62,563 bases of DNA from UBA5862 sp002408105 (GCA_034189125.1 JAXHVB010000068.1:1-62563); one strand, 5' to 3'. Positions 40,335 through 49,340 are shown, counted from the stretch's first letter. A program made the numbers and translations. Notes: generated from the letters alone by a model not told the origin.

Positions 40335-41075
40335 ATGCGAGCCAGCGGTCGCCAAGCGCACGAGTTGCGTCCCGTCCAGATTACCCGCCACTACACCCGG
40401 CACGCCGAAGGTGCGGTATTGGTGGAGTTCGGCAGCACCAAGGTGATCTGCACGGCGAGTGTGGAGACCGGCGTACCCCGGTTTTTGCGGGGACGCGGAC
40501 AGGGTTGGGTGACGGCAGAGTACGGCATGCTGCCCCGGGCGACCGGAAGCCGCAATGCGCGCGAAGCGGTGCGCGGAAAACAAGGTGGGCGCACCTTAGA
40601 AATCCAGCGCCTGATCGGAAGATCGCTGCGGGCAGCGGTGGACCTGCGCGGTCTGGGTGAACACACCATCACGGTGGATTGCGACGTGATCCAAGCCGAT
40701 GGCGGTACGCGAACCGCATCGATCACCGGGGCCTGTGTGGCCCTGGTGGATGCCATTCGTTACCTGCAGCGGCGCCGGCTGATCGCGGGTGACCCGCTGC
40801 GCTTTCTGGTTGCTTCGGTTTCCGTGGGGGTGGTGGGTGGCCGGCCCCTCTTGGACCTCGACTACGCAGAGGACTCGACCGCTGAAACCGACATGAACGT
40901 GGTCATGGCACAAGACGGTCGTTTCATCGAAGTGCAGGGCACTGCCGAAGGCGCGCCCTACAACCGAGAGGAACTCGACCAAATGCTCCACTTGGCGGAG
41001 GGGGCGGTTGCCTCTCTGGTGGCCGCTCAACGCGACGCACTGGCGCAGGACGACGCCCCGAGCCAGGCAGGGTAA
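40335..41075 (+). CDS. rph: Ribonuclease PH
   Basis: 246-residue phosphorolytic 3'-5' exoribonuclease that trims tRNA precursors. It shows the start RASGRQAHELRPV, FGSTKVICTASVE, AEYGMLPRATGSRN, RLIGRSLRAAVDL, DCDVIQADGGTRTASITGA and DLDYAEDSTAETDMNVVM. Length is standard and the protein looks intact (in some E. coli strains rph is frameshifted). It is convergent with the crc-like gene. Confidence 0.97.
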   Translation: MRASGRQAHELRPVQITRHYTRHAEGAVLVEFGSTKVICTASVETGVPRFLRGRGQGWVTAEYGMLPRATGSRNAREAVRGKQGGRTLEIQRLIGRSLRAAVDLRGLGEHTITVDCDVIQADGGTRTASITGACVALVDAIRYLQRRRLIAGDPLRFLVASVSVGVVGGRPLLDLDYAEDSTAETDMNVVMAQDGRFIEVQGTAEGAPYNREELDQMLHLAEGAVASLVAAQRDALAQDDAPSQAG

Positions 41076-41084
41076 CCAAGCGGA

Positions 41085-41864
41085 TTAAAGCTCGAGGTCG
41101 TATTCGACCACCAACGGACGGTGGTCAGAGAACACCGCATCCTCGGCGATCCAGGCGCTGCGCACACGCCGGCGCAGGCTTGAAGTCACGATCTGGTAGT
41201 CCACCCGCCAGGCATCGCGCTGGTGCTCGGGGCGCTCGGGCTGGGCGGGAAACCAAGTGTAGTGGTCCGGGTCCATGTCGATTTCGCGGAACGCGTCGGC
41301 ATAGCCCGCCCCGTCCAACAGGTCGTCCATCCAGTCTTGCAGCGCCGGGTCGAGGCAGCGGTTGTCGGCGCCAGCCGCAGAGTTGAGTGAATCGATGTCC
41401 AGGTGGGCCACCTGCCAATCACCGCAGAGGATGAATTCGCGCCGTTTGTTGCGCACCTTGCCCAATTGCGCCAGCAGTTTACGGCGCATCGCGGGCGCAG
41501 CGGCCACCGCTTCGTCCGAGTCGTCGAACACAGAGGGGATCGCGAGGGAAACCACGCTGATGCGGTCGTAGTCGGCCTGCATGTACCGACCCATTGCATC
41601 GGCCTCCATTTGCCCAATGCCCCGCATCACGGCTTTGGGCTGTTTGCGCACGTAGATCGCGGCGCCGCCCCAGGCCTTTTCATAGGCATCAAAAAAGTGC
41701 GCGTGGTAGCCCTGGGGAAAGAACACGGGATCGGTGAGTTCGTGCTCCCACGCCAGGGTTTGTTGTACACAGACAACGTCCGCTGCCTGATTGAGCATCC
41801 AGTCGAAGAACCCTCGCTTTGCAGCGTTTTCGATTCCTTCGAGGTTGAGCGTGATTATTTTCAT
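41085..41864 (-). CDS. crc: Crc-like protein of the exonuclease III fold, catalytic residues substituted
   Basis: 259-residue endonuclease/exonuclease/phosphatase-fold protein located between rph and pyrE, exactly where Pseudomonas carries crc. Compared with E. coli exonuclease III, Asn7 (TLNLEG), the Asp of RVDYQ (222) and the SDH box (246-248) are kept. The metal-binding Glu of LQET is Gln35 (VQQT), the Asn of GDMN is Gln151 (GDWQ), and the catalytic Tyr segment is lost. Pseudomonas Crc is likewise inactive as a nuclease and acts with Hfq in catabolite repression. A Crc-type role is an inference from position, similarity (GRYMQADYDRIS, GYADAFRE) and residue loss; a specialised nuclease is the alternative. 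Confidence 0.7.
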   Translation of the reverse strand: MKIITLNLEGIENAAKRGFFDWMLNQAADVVCVQQTLAWEHELTDPVFFPQGYHAHFFDAYEKAWGGAAIYVRKQPKAVMRGIGQMEADAMGRYMQADYDRISVVSLAIPSVFDDSDEAVAAAPAMRRKLLAQLGKVRNKRREFILCGDWQVAHLDIDSLNSAAGADNRCLDPALQDWMDDLLDGAGYADAFREIDMDPDHYTWFPAQPERPEHQRDAWRVDYQIVTSSLRRRVRSAWIAEDAVFSDHRPLVVEYDLEL

Positions 41865-41935
41865 AATGGTCCCTGATTCTGGGTACCGGTATGATACCGG
41901 AGCGCCACCGACCCGTTAACCGGCTGATTTGCTTG

Positions 41936-42595
41936 ATGAACAACTACCAAGAAGCCTTTTTGCGCTTCGCCATTGCCGCGCGGGCACTGGAGTTTGGAAA
42001 CTTCACGCTCAAGTCAGGACGGCGCAGCCCCTATTTCTTCAATGCTGGACGCTTTTGCTCGGGGGCGGATTTCGCGGAATTTGGGGGGTACTACGCGGCG
42101 GCCATTGAAGCCGAAGCGCCGGAGTTCGACCTGTTGTTCGGTCCGGCCTACAAGGGCATTCCCTTGTCTGTGGCCGCTGCCATCGCCCTCTATCAAGAAA
42201 CGGGCCGGTCGGTGCCGTTGGCCTATAACCGCAAAGAGGCCAAGGGCCATGGCGAAGGAGGGCAGCTGGTGGGTGCACCTTTGCGCGGGCGGGTGTTGAT
42301 CGTCGATGACGTGATCACGGCCGGGACTGCGGTGCGCGAAGTGGTGGACCTGGTCCGATCGGCCGGTGCCGAGCCCGTTGGGGTCGTGGTTGCCCTGGAC
42401 CGCATGGAGCGGGGCAACGGGGCGCGGTCCGCGATTCAAGAGGTCGAGGACGAGTTGGGGCTGAAAGCGGTTGCCATTGCCAGCCTCGATGACCTGGTGC
42501 GCCTGCTGGAGGCCACGCCCGAATTTCGCGACGCCTTACCACGCATGCTCGATTACCGCGCGACCTATGGCGTGCGGGCGGACTCCGCCGATTAG
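41936..42595 (+). CDS. pyrE: Orotate phosphoribosyltransferase
   Basis: 219-residue pyrimidine-pathway enzyme that makes OMP from orotate and PRPP. It shows FGNFTLKSGRRSPYFFNAGRF-type opening, GPAYKGIPL, YNRKEAKGHGEGG (flexible catalytic loop with Lys and His) and the PRPP loop VLIVDDVITAGTAVRE. The ATG gives the usual N-terminus (MNNYQEAFLRFAI); no good Shine-Dalgarno is visible. It is divergent from the crc-like gene with 71 bases between starts. Confidence 0.97.
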   Translation: MNNYQEAFLRFAIAARALEFGNFTLKSGRRSPYFFNAGRFCSGADFAEFGGYYAAAIEAEAPEFDLLFGPAYKGIPLSVAAAIALYQETGRSVPLAYNRKEAKGHGEGGQLVGAPLRGRVLIVDDVITAGTAVREVVDLVRSAGAEPVGVVVALDRMERGNGARSAIQEVEDELGLKAVAIASLDDLVRLLEATPEFRDALPRMLDYRATYGVRADSAD

Positions 42596-42648
42596 TCTTT
42601 GTGCGGCGGGTGACATTGTCCCGCGCGGATTGGCGCTACACTTCGACG

Positions 42649-43374
42649 ATGAGTCATACACCGAACCGGCTTGGTGCCATGCAGTCTGGCTGCGTGGCGC
42701 TCGTTCTTCTCATGGCCCTGTGCTGCTCTTCGGTTGCCGCCGAGAAGCCGCAGCCGTTGCCGGCGGGCGCGATGTATCGATACGAAAATGCCCAGGGGGT
42801 GACGGTGCTGGATGACCACATCCCTCCGGAGTTCGTGGGGAATGGCTACGCGGTCCTTGCCCCCAGCGGCCGCGTGCTCCAGGAAGTACCCCCAGCGCTG
42901 ACCCCAGAGGAAGTCGCGGAGCGCGAACGCGAACAGCATGCTCAGGCCATGGAAAACGCGCGCGCGCGTGCTCAGCTCGAATACGACCGCGACCTGTTGA
43001 TTCGGTACAGCTCGGTGGCGGACATTCGCGCCGTGCAAAAGCGACGGCGCTCGGCCCTGGAGTCTCGAATCATCATCGAAGACCGCAACCGCGACACCTT
43101 GGAAGCCGAGTTGGAGCGCCAGTTGCAGCAGGCAGCCAGGATGGAGCGTGCGGGAGAGGATGTACCGGCGTTGACGCGGCGCAACGTGGAAAACATGCGC
43201 CTGCAAATTGCCGAAAGTGAGGCGCTTGTGGCCAAGTACCGCCAGGACATTGAGCGCACCGACCAAGAGTTTGCGGCGGCGATCGCGCGCTTTCGTGAGT
43301 TGAAAGGCGAGGAGGTGGCTGTGCAGGACGAAGAGCCGGTCTCTGCCCCGCCTGCCCCCCTGCTACTGCGTTGA
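42649..43374 (+). CDS. Exported DUF4124-domain coiled-coil protein
   Basis: 241-residue exported protein. The signal peptide is VALVLLMALCCSSVAA. The DUF4124-like domain follows (AMYRYENAQGVTVLDDHIPPEFVGNGY: Tyr-Arg-Tyr, Gly-Val, Asp-x-x-x-Pro pattern), then a long charged helix predicted to be a coiled coil (about 85-220, rich in Glu/Arg/Gln), and a short Pro-rich tail. The family is widespread in gammaproteobacteria, function unknown. The start ATG at 42649 puts the signal peptide about 15 residues in; a later ATG (MQSGC) is possible. It is convergent with slmA. Confidence 0.8.
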   Translation: MSHTPNRLGAMQSGCVALVLLMALCCSSVAAEKPQPLPAGAMYRYENAQGVTVLDDHIPPEFVGNGYAVLAPSGRVLQEVPPALTPEEVAEREREQHAQAMENARARAQLEYDRDLLIRYSSVADIRAVQKRRRSALESRIIIEDRNRDTLEAELERQLQQAARMERAGEDVPALTRRNVENMRLQIAESEALVAKYRQDIERTDQEFAAAIARFRELKGEEVAVQDEEPVSAPPAPLLLR

Positions 43375-43386
43375 CCGGCGCTGCCG

Positions 43387-44001
43387 TCAGGCGGTTGCAG
43401 TCCATTCGGGGAAGGCGCCCGCCGCCAGTATGGGCCAGGCCGCCCGCCATCGCTCGGTGGGTGCATCTTTGAACCCGGAGTGCACGAACCGCGACAGCAG
43501 GCCCTCGGCCTGGGCCAGCAATGCCGCGGCAACCTGATTGCTCGATGCACCAAGCTGGGTGCCTTGCTTGCGCTCCCCTTCCCGCAGCATCGAACGCAAT
43601 TCGGTTTCGATGCGCGCGAACAGCTGGCGGACTTGAGGCCGCAGTCGCGCGGTGTCGTCGATCAACCCCTGCCCGCAGAGCAAGGTCGCGATGCCTGGGT
43701 TGCGCTCGGCAAACAGCAGCAGCAGGGCCAGCACCTGCCCGCACTGCTCTGGTGCGGCCTCGACCTGCTCACGGATTTTGGGAATTCGGCTGAACAGGCT
43801 GTCCTCCACAAAGGCCAGCAGTGCCTCAAACATGCGTGCTTTCGAGGGGAAGTGGCGGTAGAGCGCGGCCTCGGACACGCCCAGTTCTTTGGCGAGCGCC
43901 GCGGTGGTGATGCGCTTGCCAGGGTCGGCCTCAAGCATCCGTGCGAGGGTGGTGAGGATTTCCTCTCTGCGAGAGGGGCCGCCCCCGGCGGTCGTGCTCA
44001 A
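43387..44001 (-). CDS. slmA: Nucleoid occlusion factor SlmA (TetR family)
   Basis: 204-residue TetR-fold DNA-binding protein that blocks FtsZ ring assembly over the chromosome. It matches SlmA closely: RREEILTTLARMLE, RITTAALAKELGVSEAALYRHFPSKARMFEALLAFVEDSLFSRI and GLLSRFVHSGF. The only sensible start is TTG at 44001, overlapping the argB stop as TTGA, which suggests weak, translationally coupled initiation. Length is near the E. coli protein (198). Confidence 0.93.
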   Translation of the reverse strand: MSTTAGGGPSRREEILTTLARMLEADPGKRITTAALAKELGVSEAALYRHFPSKARMFEALLAFVEDSLFSRIPKIREQVEAAPEQCGQVLALLLLFAERNPGIATLLCGQGLIDDTARLRPQVRQLFARIETELRSMLREGERKQGTQLGASSNQVAAALLAQAEGLLSRFVHSGFKDAPTERWRAAWPILAAGAFPEWTATA

Positions 44002-44903
44002 GAGGCCACTCCAGAGATCAAGGTGCCGACGCCTTGGTCGGTGAAAATCTCCAGCAGCACCGCATGGGGAACCCGGCCGTCGATGATGTGGGCGGTACGC
44101 ACTCCGCCTTTGACCGCATCCAGGGCGCAACGGATCTTGGGCAGCATCCCGCCATGGATGGTGCCGTCGGCAATCAGAGCGTCCACACGGGCCGTATCGA
44201 GTCCGGTGAGCACCTTGCCGTCGCGGTCGGTGAGACCAGGGACGTTGGTCAGCAGCATCAGCTTTTCCGCTTGCAGGGCTTCGGCCACCTTGCCGGCAAC
44301 CAGGTCGGCGTTGATGTTGTAAGACGCCCCTTCAGGGCCCACCCCGATGGGTGCGATCACCGGGATAAAGTCACTGGCGAGTAACAGGTCAAGCACCCCA
44401 GAGTTGACCTGCTCCACTTCGCCCACGTGACCCAGGTCGATCAGTTCGGGCGCCTGCGTGCCCGGTTGACCCGGCTCCAGGGCAAGTTTGCGGGCCCGCA
44501 GCAGGTCCGCGTCCTTGCCGGTCAGGCCGATGGCTTTGCCGCCCGCCGCATTGATCGCCGAGACGATCTCCTTGTTCACGCTTGCACCCAGAACCATTTC
44601 GACCACGTCCATGGTGGCCCGGTCGGTGACGCGCATGCCGCCCACAAAGCGTGACTCCAGGCCCAGCTGCTCCAGAAGGCGGCCGATTTGAGGGCCTCCA
44701 CCGTGCACCACGACGGGGTTCATCCCAACGAGCTTCATGAGCACAACATCGCGTGCGAAATGCTGTTGTAGCTCGGGGTCGGTCATGGCGTTGCCGCCGA
44801 ATTTGACCACCAGCGTGCGGCCAGTAAAGCGCTGAATGTAGGGCAGCGCCTCAGTCAGGACCTTGGCAACCTCGAGTGCCGCGTCACGGGAGAGGGACAT
44901 CAA
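43998..44903 (-). CDS. argB: Acetylglutamate kinase
   Basis: 301-residue amino-acid-kinase-fold enzyme for the second step of arginine synthesis. It shows VVKFGGNAMTDP, KLVGMNPVVVHGGGPQI, FVGGMRVTD, GLTGKDADL, DLGHVGEVEQVN and YNINADLVAGKVAEAL. The N-terminal helix before the first strand is the type seen in arginine-sensitive hexameric enzymes. It lies 37 bases after algC and overlaps slmA. Confidence 0.96.
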   Translation of the reverse strand: MMSLSRDAALEVAKVLTEALPYIQRFTGRTLVVKFGGNAMTDPELQQHFARDVVLMKLVGMNPVVVHGGGPQIGRLLEQLGLESRFVGGMRVTDRATMDVVEMVLGASVNKEIVSAINAAGGKAIGLTGKDADLLRARKLALEPGQPGTQAPELIDLGHVGEVEQVNSGVLDLLLASDFIPVIAPIGVGPEGASYNINADLVAGKVAEALQAEKLMLLTNVPGLTDRDGKVLTGLDTARVDALIADGTIHGGMLPKIRCALDAVKGGVRTAHIIDGRVPHAVLLEIFTDQGVGTLISGVAS

Positions 44904-44940
44904 TGGACTTCCTGGTTGGAGCCCCAGGGCATGGCGCCAA

Positions 44941-47481
44941 CTAAAATGGCAGCGCCAAGCCGGGGGCGACTTTTTGCAATGCGGTGCGGAACAGTGCTTG
45001 CACTTGCTCCAGCGCGGCCTCGTCGTCGCCCTCGAAGCGCAAGGTCAGCGCCGGTCCGGTGTTGGAGGGACGCACCAGCCCCCAGCCGTTGGGGTAATCA
45101 ACGCGAATCCCGTCAATGCGCTCGACCACTCCGGTGCCGAAATCTGCCCGCTGGCTGAGGGCCTCCACGAGCGCGAACTTGTCAGACTCGGGCACGGCGA
45201 TCAAGAGTTCGGGGGTTGCGCAGCTCGACGGGAGCAGTTCCAGCAGGTTGTCGAGGCTTTCCACTTCGGTGGCAAGCAGCTCGATCAACCGGGCCCCTGC
45301 GTAGAGCCCGTCGTCAAAGCCGTACCAGCGGTCTTGAAAGAAGAAGTGGCCGCTGAACTCGGCGCCGAGTACCGCACCGGTCTCGCGCATTTTGCGTTTC
45401 ATCATGGAATGGCCGCTGCGGCCCATCACAGGCCGGCCGCCACATTCGGAAATAACTCGCCCGAGCAGCCGGCTTGACTTCACATCGAAGAGGACGTCGG
45501 CACCGGGGTGGCGCACCAACACGTCACGGACGAACAGCATGAGCAGCCGGTCACTCGGCACCACCTGCCCCTGGGCAGTGACACACACCACCCGGTCTCC
45601 GTCGCCGTCCAGCGCGAGACCCAGGTCCGCTTTGTTGGCGAGCACCGCCTCGCGCAGCGCACTGAGGTGCTCTGGCCGCGTGGGGTCCGGTGGGTGGTTC
45701 GGAAAGGTGCCGTCCACTTCGCAGTGGAGGGGCACGACCTCGCAGCCGAGTTGGTCCAGCAAGCGTGGCATGAAGCGCCCGCCAATGCCGTTGGCGCAGT
45801 CCACAACCACTTTGGGGTTGCCGGTCACCAGCGCGACGTCGTTGCACACCTGTTCAATGTACGCGTCTGTGATGTCGCGGGTTTCGTACCGCCCATTGCC
45901 GGCGAGGAGCTGGCCAGTCGAAATCCGCTCGCGCAGGCCCTGGATCTCATCTTCCGACAGCGGTTGGTGGCCGTGCAGCACCTTGAAACCATTGTACTCG
46001 GCGGGGTTGTGGCTGCCGGTGACCATCACCGCGGCGCCCATGTCGAGCTCATGGCTTGCGAAGTACAGCATTGGGGTTGCGACCTCGCCGAGGTCGATGA
46101 CGTCGCGGCCTGACGCCCGCAGGCCCTCCATCAAGGCCTTCGCAAGCCAAGGGCTGGACTCTCGGCCATCGCGCCCCACCAGAACCCGCTGCTCACCCTG
46201 TTCGAACACGGCGCTGCCGATGGCTTGCCCAATCAGCCTGGCACCTTCCTCGGTCAAGGTTTGTCCGGCGATTCCGCGGATGTCGTAAGCACGAAAGATT
46301 TCGTCCGGTGGACTGGGGTGGGCGGGCGTTGGTGTGGCAGGGGGTGTGGGTTTGGCGGTAGGCGCCGAGGTCGTTTCTACCTGGGGTTCAGGTGGCCGGT
46401 TGGCCGGCGCGGGTGCCGTGGGCGCCACTGCCGGCCCACTGGGCGCGTCTTCGGTGAGGGCCCGGCGGGTGGCATCGCGCCCCACGGCTGCCTCGCCTGT
46501 GAGGCGGAAGACCCATTGGCCGATGGTATCGAGCAGCGGCGTGCGCAGTTTGCTCAGGTGGGTGTCATGGCCTGCGAAGCGCTCCTTGAGGTAGCGGGTG
46601 AGCTCGGCGGCGTCGTGGCTGACCCGCCGCTGCAGCAGCGCCAAGGCGAGGCAAACGAGCAGCACCAGCGCCAGGGCTTCAACCATGCGCATCAGCCACC
46701 AATCGGGCGCGGAAATGCGCCAGCGCTCCATGGCAGACAGGGCCCCTGGAGTGAACTGCACGGTCCAGTAGGGGTTGTCAGACTGAACGCTCAAGGCGGG
46801 GTCAGTGCTGTGTTGGTCGCCCTGGCGCATCACCGTGATGGGGGGGACCCCTGGAATGCGCTGGATCAGGCTTGTCGCGCCATCGGAAACGCCGTGAGCG
46901 ACGAGTGCTTGTAGGACCAGTCGTGCATCGAAAGCGGCCAGCAGGGTGCCGATGCGGGTGCCTTCGGCTGACCCATCGACAGGCACGACCATGTACAGCA
47001 ACTGGCGTTGGCCGTGGCGGTGCACCTCTGGCGGGACGGCGTCACCCCGTTCGGCCCGCACGACCATTTCCAGGTTGGCGAAACCGATGGGTGCATCCGG
47101 GTGCAGGTCTTCACCGGCTGAGCCGAGCGGAATCGGGGTTACGCGAATGGCATCGGGCACCAGGTCGGTGAGGCTGGATTCCAGCTGGGCCAGGGTCCCG
47201 GGGTCCCGGTTGCGCATGGCGGCCTGCACTTCCGGTAAGGTGCCCATGTGCGCCAGTGATTGGCGCAGCGCACTGACCCGCTGGTCAATCACTTCCGCCT
47301 GGCGGTCGGCAGCCTGTTGGCTCAGGGCGACCCCAACGACTTGGGCTTGAGGCTCCAGGGTTTGATTCCAGTACCACCAGCCCGCTGCGCCGAGGATGAG
47401 GATTTGCAGCGCAGCCAGTGTGGCCGCCAGGGGCAGGATGCCGAGGCGGGTCGATCCTGAGGTCTCCGGTTTGGCTTTCAT
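44941..47481 (-). CDS. algC: Long-form phosphomannomutase/phosphoglucomutase AlgC
   Basis: 846-residue fusion. The N-terminal part has two transmembrane helices (about 13-36 and 261-284) enclosing a periplasmic region of about 225 residues, then a Pro/Ala/Thr-rich linker (about 348-392). The C-terminal mutase has the catalytic Ser490 in GSHNP, the magnesium loop DGDGDR (625-630), and the late sugar-binding and phosphate-binding domains. AlgC supplies mannose-1-P and glucose-1-P for alginate, LPS and other polysaccharides, which fits the polysaccharide locus further right. Pseudomonas algC also encodes such an N-terminal extension, whose role is unclear; it may tether the enzyme to the inner membrane or sense a signal. 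It lies between dut and argB, as in Pseudomonas. Confidence 0.93.
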   Translation of the reverse strand: MKAKPETSGSTRLGILPLAATLAALQILILGAAGWWYWNQTLEPQAQVVGVALSQQAADRQAEVIDQRVSALRQSLAHMGTLPEVQAAMRNRDPGTLAQLESSLTDLVPDAIRVTPIPLGSAGEDLHPDAPIGFANLEMVVRAERGDAVPPEVHRHGQRQLLYMVVPVDGSAEGTRIGTLLAAFDARLVLQALVAHGVSDGATSLIQRIPGVPPITVMRQGDQHSTDPALSVQSDNPYWTVQFTPGALSAMERWRISAPDWWLMRMVEALALVLLVCLALALLQRRVSHDAAELTRYLKERFAGHDTHLSKLRTPLLDTIGQWVFRLTGEAAVGRDATRRALTEDAPSGPAVAPTAPAPANRPPEPQVETTSAPTAKPTPPATPTPAHPSPPDEIFRAYDIRGIAGQTLTEEGARLIGQAIGSAVFEQGEQRVLVGRDGRESSPWLAKALMEGLRASGRDVIDLGEVATPMLYFASHELDMGAAVMVTGSHNPAEYNGFKVLHGHQPLSEDEIQGLRERISTGQLLAGNGRYETRDITDAYIEQVCNDVALVTGNPKVVVDCANGIGGRFMPRLLDQLGCEVVPLHCEVDGTFPNHPPDPTRPEHLSALREAVLANKADLGLALDGDGDRVVCVTAQGQVVPSDRLLMLFVRDVLVRHPGADVLFDVKSSRLLGRVISECGGRPVMGRSGHSMMKRKMRETGAVLGAEFSGHFFFQDRWYGFDDGLYAGARLIELLATEVESLDNLLELLPSSCATPELLIAVPESDKFALVEALSQRADFGTGVVERIDGIRVDYPNGWGLVRPSNTGPALTLRFEGDDEAALEQVQALFRTALQKVAPGLALPF

Positions 47482-47556
47482 GGGTGCGTTGACGGTTCCA
47501 TGCGTGGTTGCAACAGTGACCGCAGGCGTGCGCAGCGCCCTAAGCGGACAACGGAG

Positions 47557-48030
47557 TCAGTGGCTGCCGGTGTGCCCAAACCCACCGGTGCCTCGGGCGC
47601 TGGGTGCAAATTCGGCCACCAGGTCCCATTCGGCTTGTACCACCGGGACGATCACCAGTTGGGCAATGCGCTCAGCCGGTGCAATGGTGAAAGGGTCCTG
47701 CCCGCGGTTCCAGCATGAGATGAGCAGCTCGCCCTGGTAGTCGGAGTCGATCAGACCCACCAGGTTGCCGAGCACGATGCCGTGTTTGCTGCCAAGGCCG
47801 GATCGTGGCAGCACGAGTGCTGCCAGGCCTGGGTCATCCAGATGCACGGCGATTCCGGTCGAAATCATTTCCACCTGGCCCGGCGCCAGCAGCAGGGGTG
47901 TGTCCAACAGCGCGCGCAAGTCCACGCCGGCCGACCCCGGGGTGCCATGGGTCGGGAGTGGAATCTCTGTGCCGACACGCGGATCCAAGATCTTCAAGCG
48001 CACCCGCTGCGGCGCAGTTTCACTTGGCAC
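47557..48030 (-). CDS. dut: dUTP diphosphatase
   Basis: 157-residue trimeric dUTPase. All five motifs are visible: GSAGVDLRA, PRSGLGSKHGI, NLVGLIDSDYQGE, ERIAQLV and GTGGFGHTG. It overlaps the 3' end of coaBC by 11 bases on the same strand, so the two are co-transcribed. Confidence 0.97.
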   Translation of the reverse strand: MPSETAPQRVRLKILDPRVGTEIPLPTHGTPGSAGVDLRALLDTPLLLAPGQVEMISTGIAVHLDDPGLAALVLPRSGLGSKHGIVLGNLVGLIDSDYQGELLISCWNRGQDPFTIAPAERIAQLVIVPVVQAEWDLVAEFAPSARGTGGFGHTGSH

Positions 48031-49231
48031 GTTGTTGTTCCAGGTACAGGGTCGTGAGTTGTTCCATGACGAGGCGGGCCAGGGTGGTTTTGGTGGTCAG
48101 CGGCAGTTTTTCATGCCCTTCAGCATGCACCAGGGTGATTTCGTTTTGGTCGCTGTTGAAGCCGATGTGGCCTTGAGAGACATCGTTTACGCAGATTAAA
48201 TCGAGCTTTTTGTCGACGATTTTTTTTCGAGCGTGGTCCAACAGGTGTTCGGTTTCGGCCGCGAAACCCACCATGAACGGGGCCGGGTCGAGCCGGGCGA
48301 TCGTGGCGATGATGTCGGGGTTGCGCACCAAATCCATTTGCAGTTGCTCGGCGGACTTTTTGATTTTCTGCGGTGATTTCCAGGCTGGCCGGTAGTCCGC
48401 CACCGCCGCAGTGCCGACAAAAATGTCGCAATCGGTGCTGGACTCCAGAGCGGCTGCGAGCATGTCCTCTGCAGTGACCACGTCAACGCGGGTGACGCCG
48501 GGGGGGGTCTCCAGGTGCACTGGGCCGGTGATCAGAATGACCTCGGCGCCTGCTTCCCAGGCGGCTGCCGCCATGGCGAACCCCATTTTCCCTGAACTGT
48601 GGTTGCTTAGAAAGCGAACCGGGTCCAGCGGTTCTCGGGTGGGTCCTGCGGTGACGACCACCTTGCGCCCGGCAAGGGCCTGGCTGCTGAAGCCGTCTAC
48701 GGTTTCGCTGATCAAGGCCGGGACCTCGAGCATGCGGCCGAGGCCGTTGTCGCCGCAGGCTTGTTCGCCGCTGCCAGGCCCAAGCACGCGCACGCCGCGC
48801 GCCACCAGCAAACGGATGTTGTCCTGGGTGGCGTCGCTGCGCCACATGCCTTGGTTCATTGCTGGAGCCACGGCAATGGGGGCGGGCGTTGCCAGGCACA
48901 GCGTGGTCAGCAGGTCATCGCCACGCCCTTGCGCCAACCGGGCCAGAAAATCCGCTGACGCTGGCGCCACCAGAACGAGGTCCGCCCATCGGGCCAGTTC
49001 GATGTGTCCCATCGCCGCCTCGGCAGCGGGGTCAAGAAGGCTGGTGTGTACCGGCAGCCCCGAGAGGGCCTGCAGGGTCAAGGGGGTGATGAATTCCTGT
49101 GCGGCGTCGGTCATCACAACACGAACCTTGGCGCCTTCTTTGCGCAGGCTGCGGACCAACTCGGCGCCCTTGTAGGCAGCGATTCCGCCCGTGATGCCGA
49201 GCAGGATCTGCTTGCCGCGCAATCGATTCAT
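48020..49231 (-). CDS. coaBC: Bifunctional phosphopantothenoylcysteine decarboxylase/synthetase
   Basis: 403-residue fusion that makes 4'-phosphopantetheine in CoA synthesis. The N-terminal CoaC flavoprotein has the catalytic His in HIELARWADLVLVAPASAD, the PAMN motif, and the Cys in GEQACGDNGLGRM. The C-terminal CoaB has VTAGPTREPLDPVRFLSN.SSG and the KIKK lysine region. The ATG giving MNRLRGKQILLGITGGIAAYK fits the family. It is divergent from radC. Confidence 0.96.
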   Translation of the reverse strand: MNRLRGKQILLGITGGIAAYKGAELVRSLRKEGAKVRVVMTDAAQEFITPLTLQALSGLPVHTSLLDPAAEAAMGHIELARWADLVLVAPASADFLARLAQGRGDDLLTTLCLATPAPIAVAPAMNQGMWRSDATQDNIRLLVARGVRVLGPGSGEQACGDNGLGRMLEVPALISETVDGFSSQALAGRKVVVTAGPTREPLDPVRFLSNHSSGKMGFAMAAAAWEAGAEVILITGPVHLETPPGVTRVDVVTAEDMLAAALESSTDCDIFVGTAAVADYRPAWKSPQKIKKSAEQLQMDLVRNPDIIATIARLDPAPFMVGFAAETEHLLDHARKKIVDKKLDLICVNDVSQGHIGFNSDQNEITLVHAEGHEKLPLTTKTTLARLVMEQLTTLYLEQQRAK

Positions 49232-49324
49232 CGGGCGGGTTTCCGTGTCTGGTAAAAGCTGAGGATCGACTGGTGTTCCATGGGTGAATGATAGTCGAAG
49301 GCTGCTGTGCGCTGTACCTTGGGC

Positions 49325-49340
49325 TTGTGCGGCCGCACAA
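49325..49340. promoter_or_regulatory. Perfect 16-bp palindrome between coaBC and radC
   Basis: TTGTGCGGCCGCACAA is fully self-complementary and sits in the 142-base divergent gap, 34 bases upstream of the radC ATG. It could be an operator for one or both genes. I cannot assign a regulator. Confidence 0.45.
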
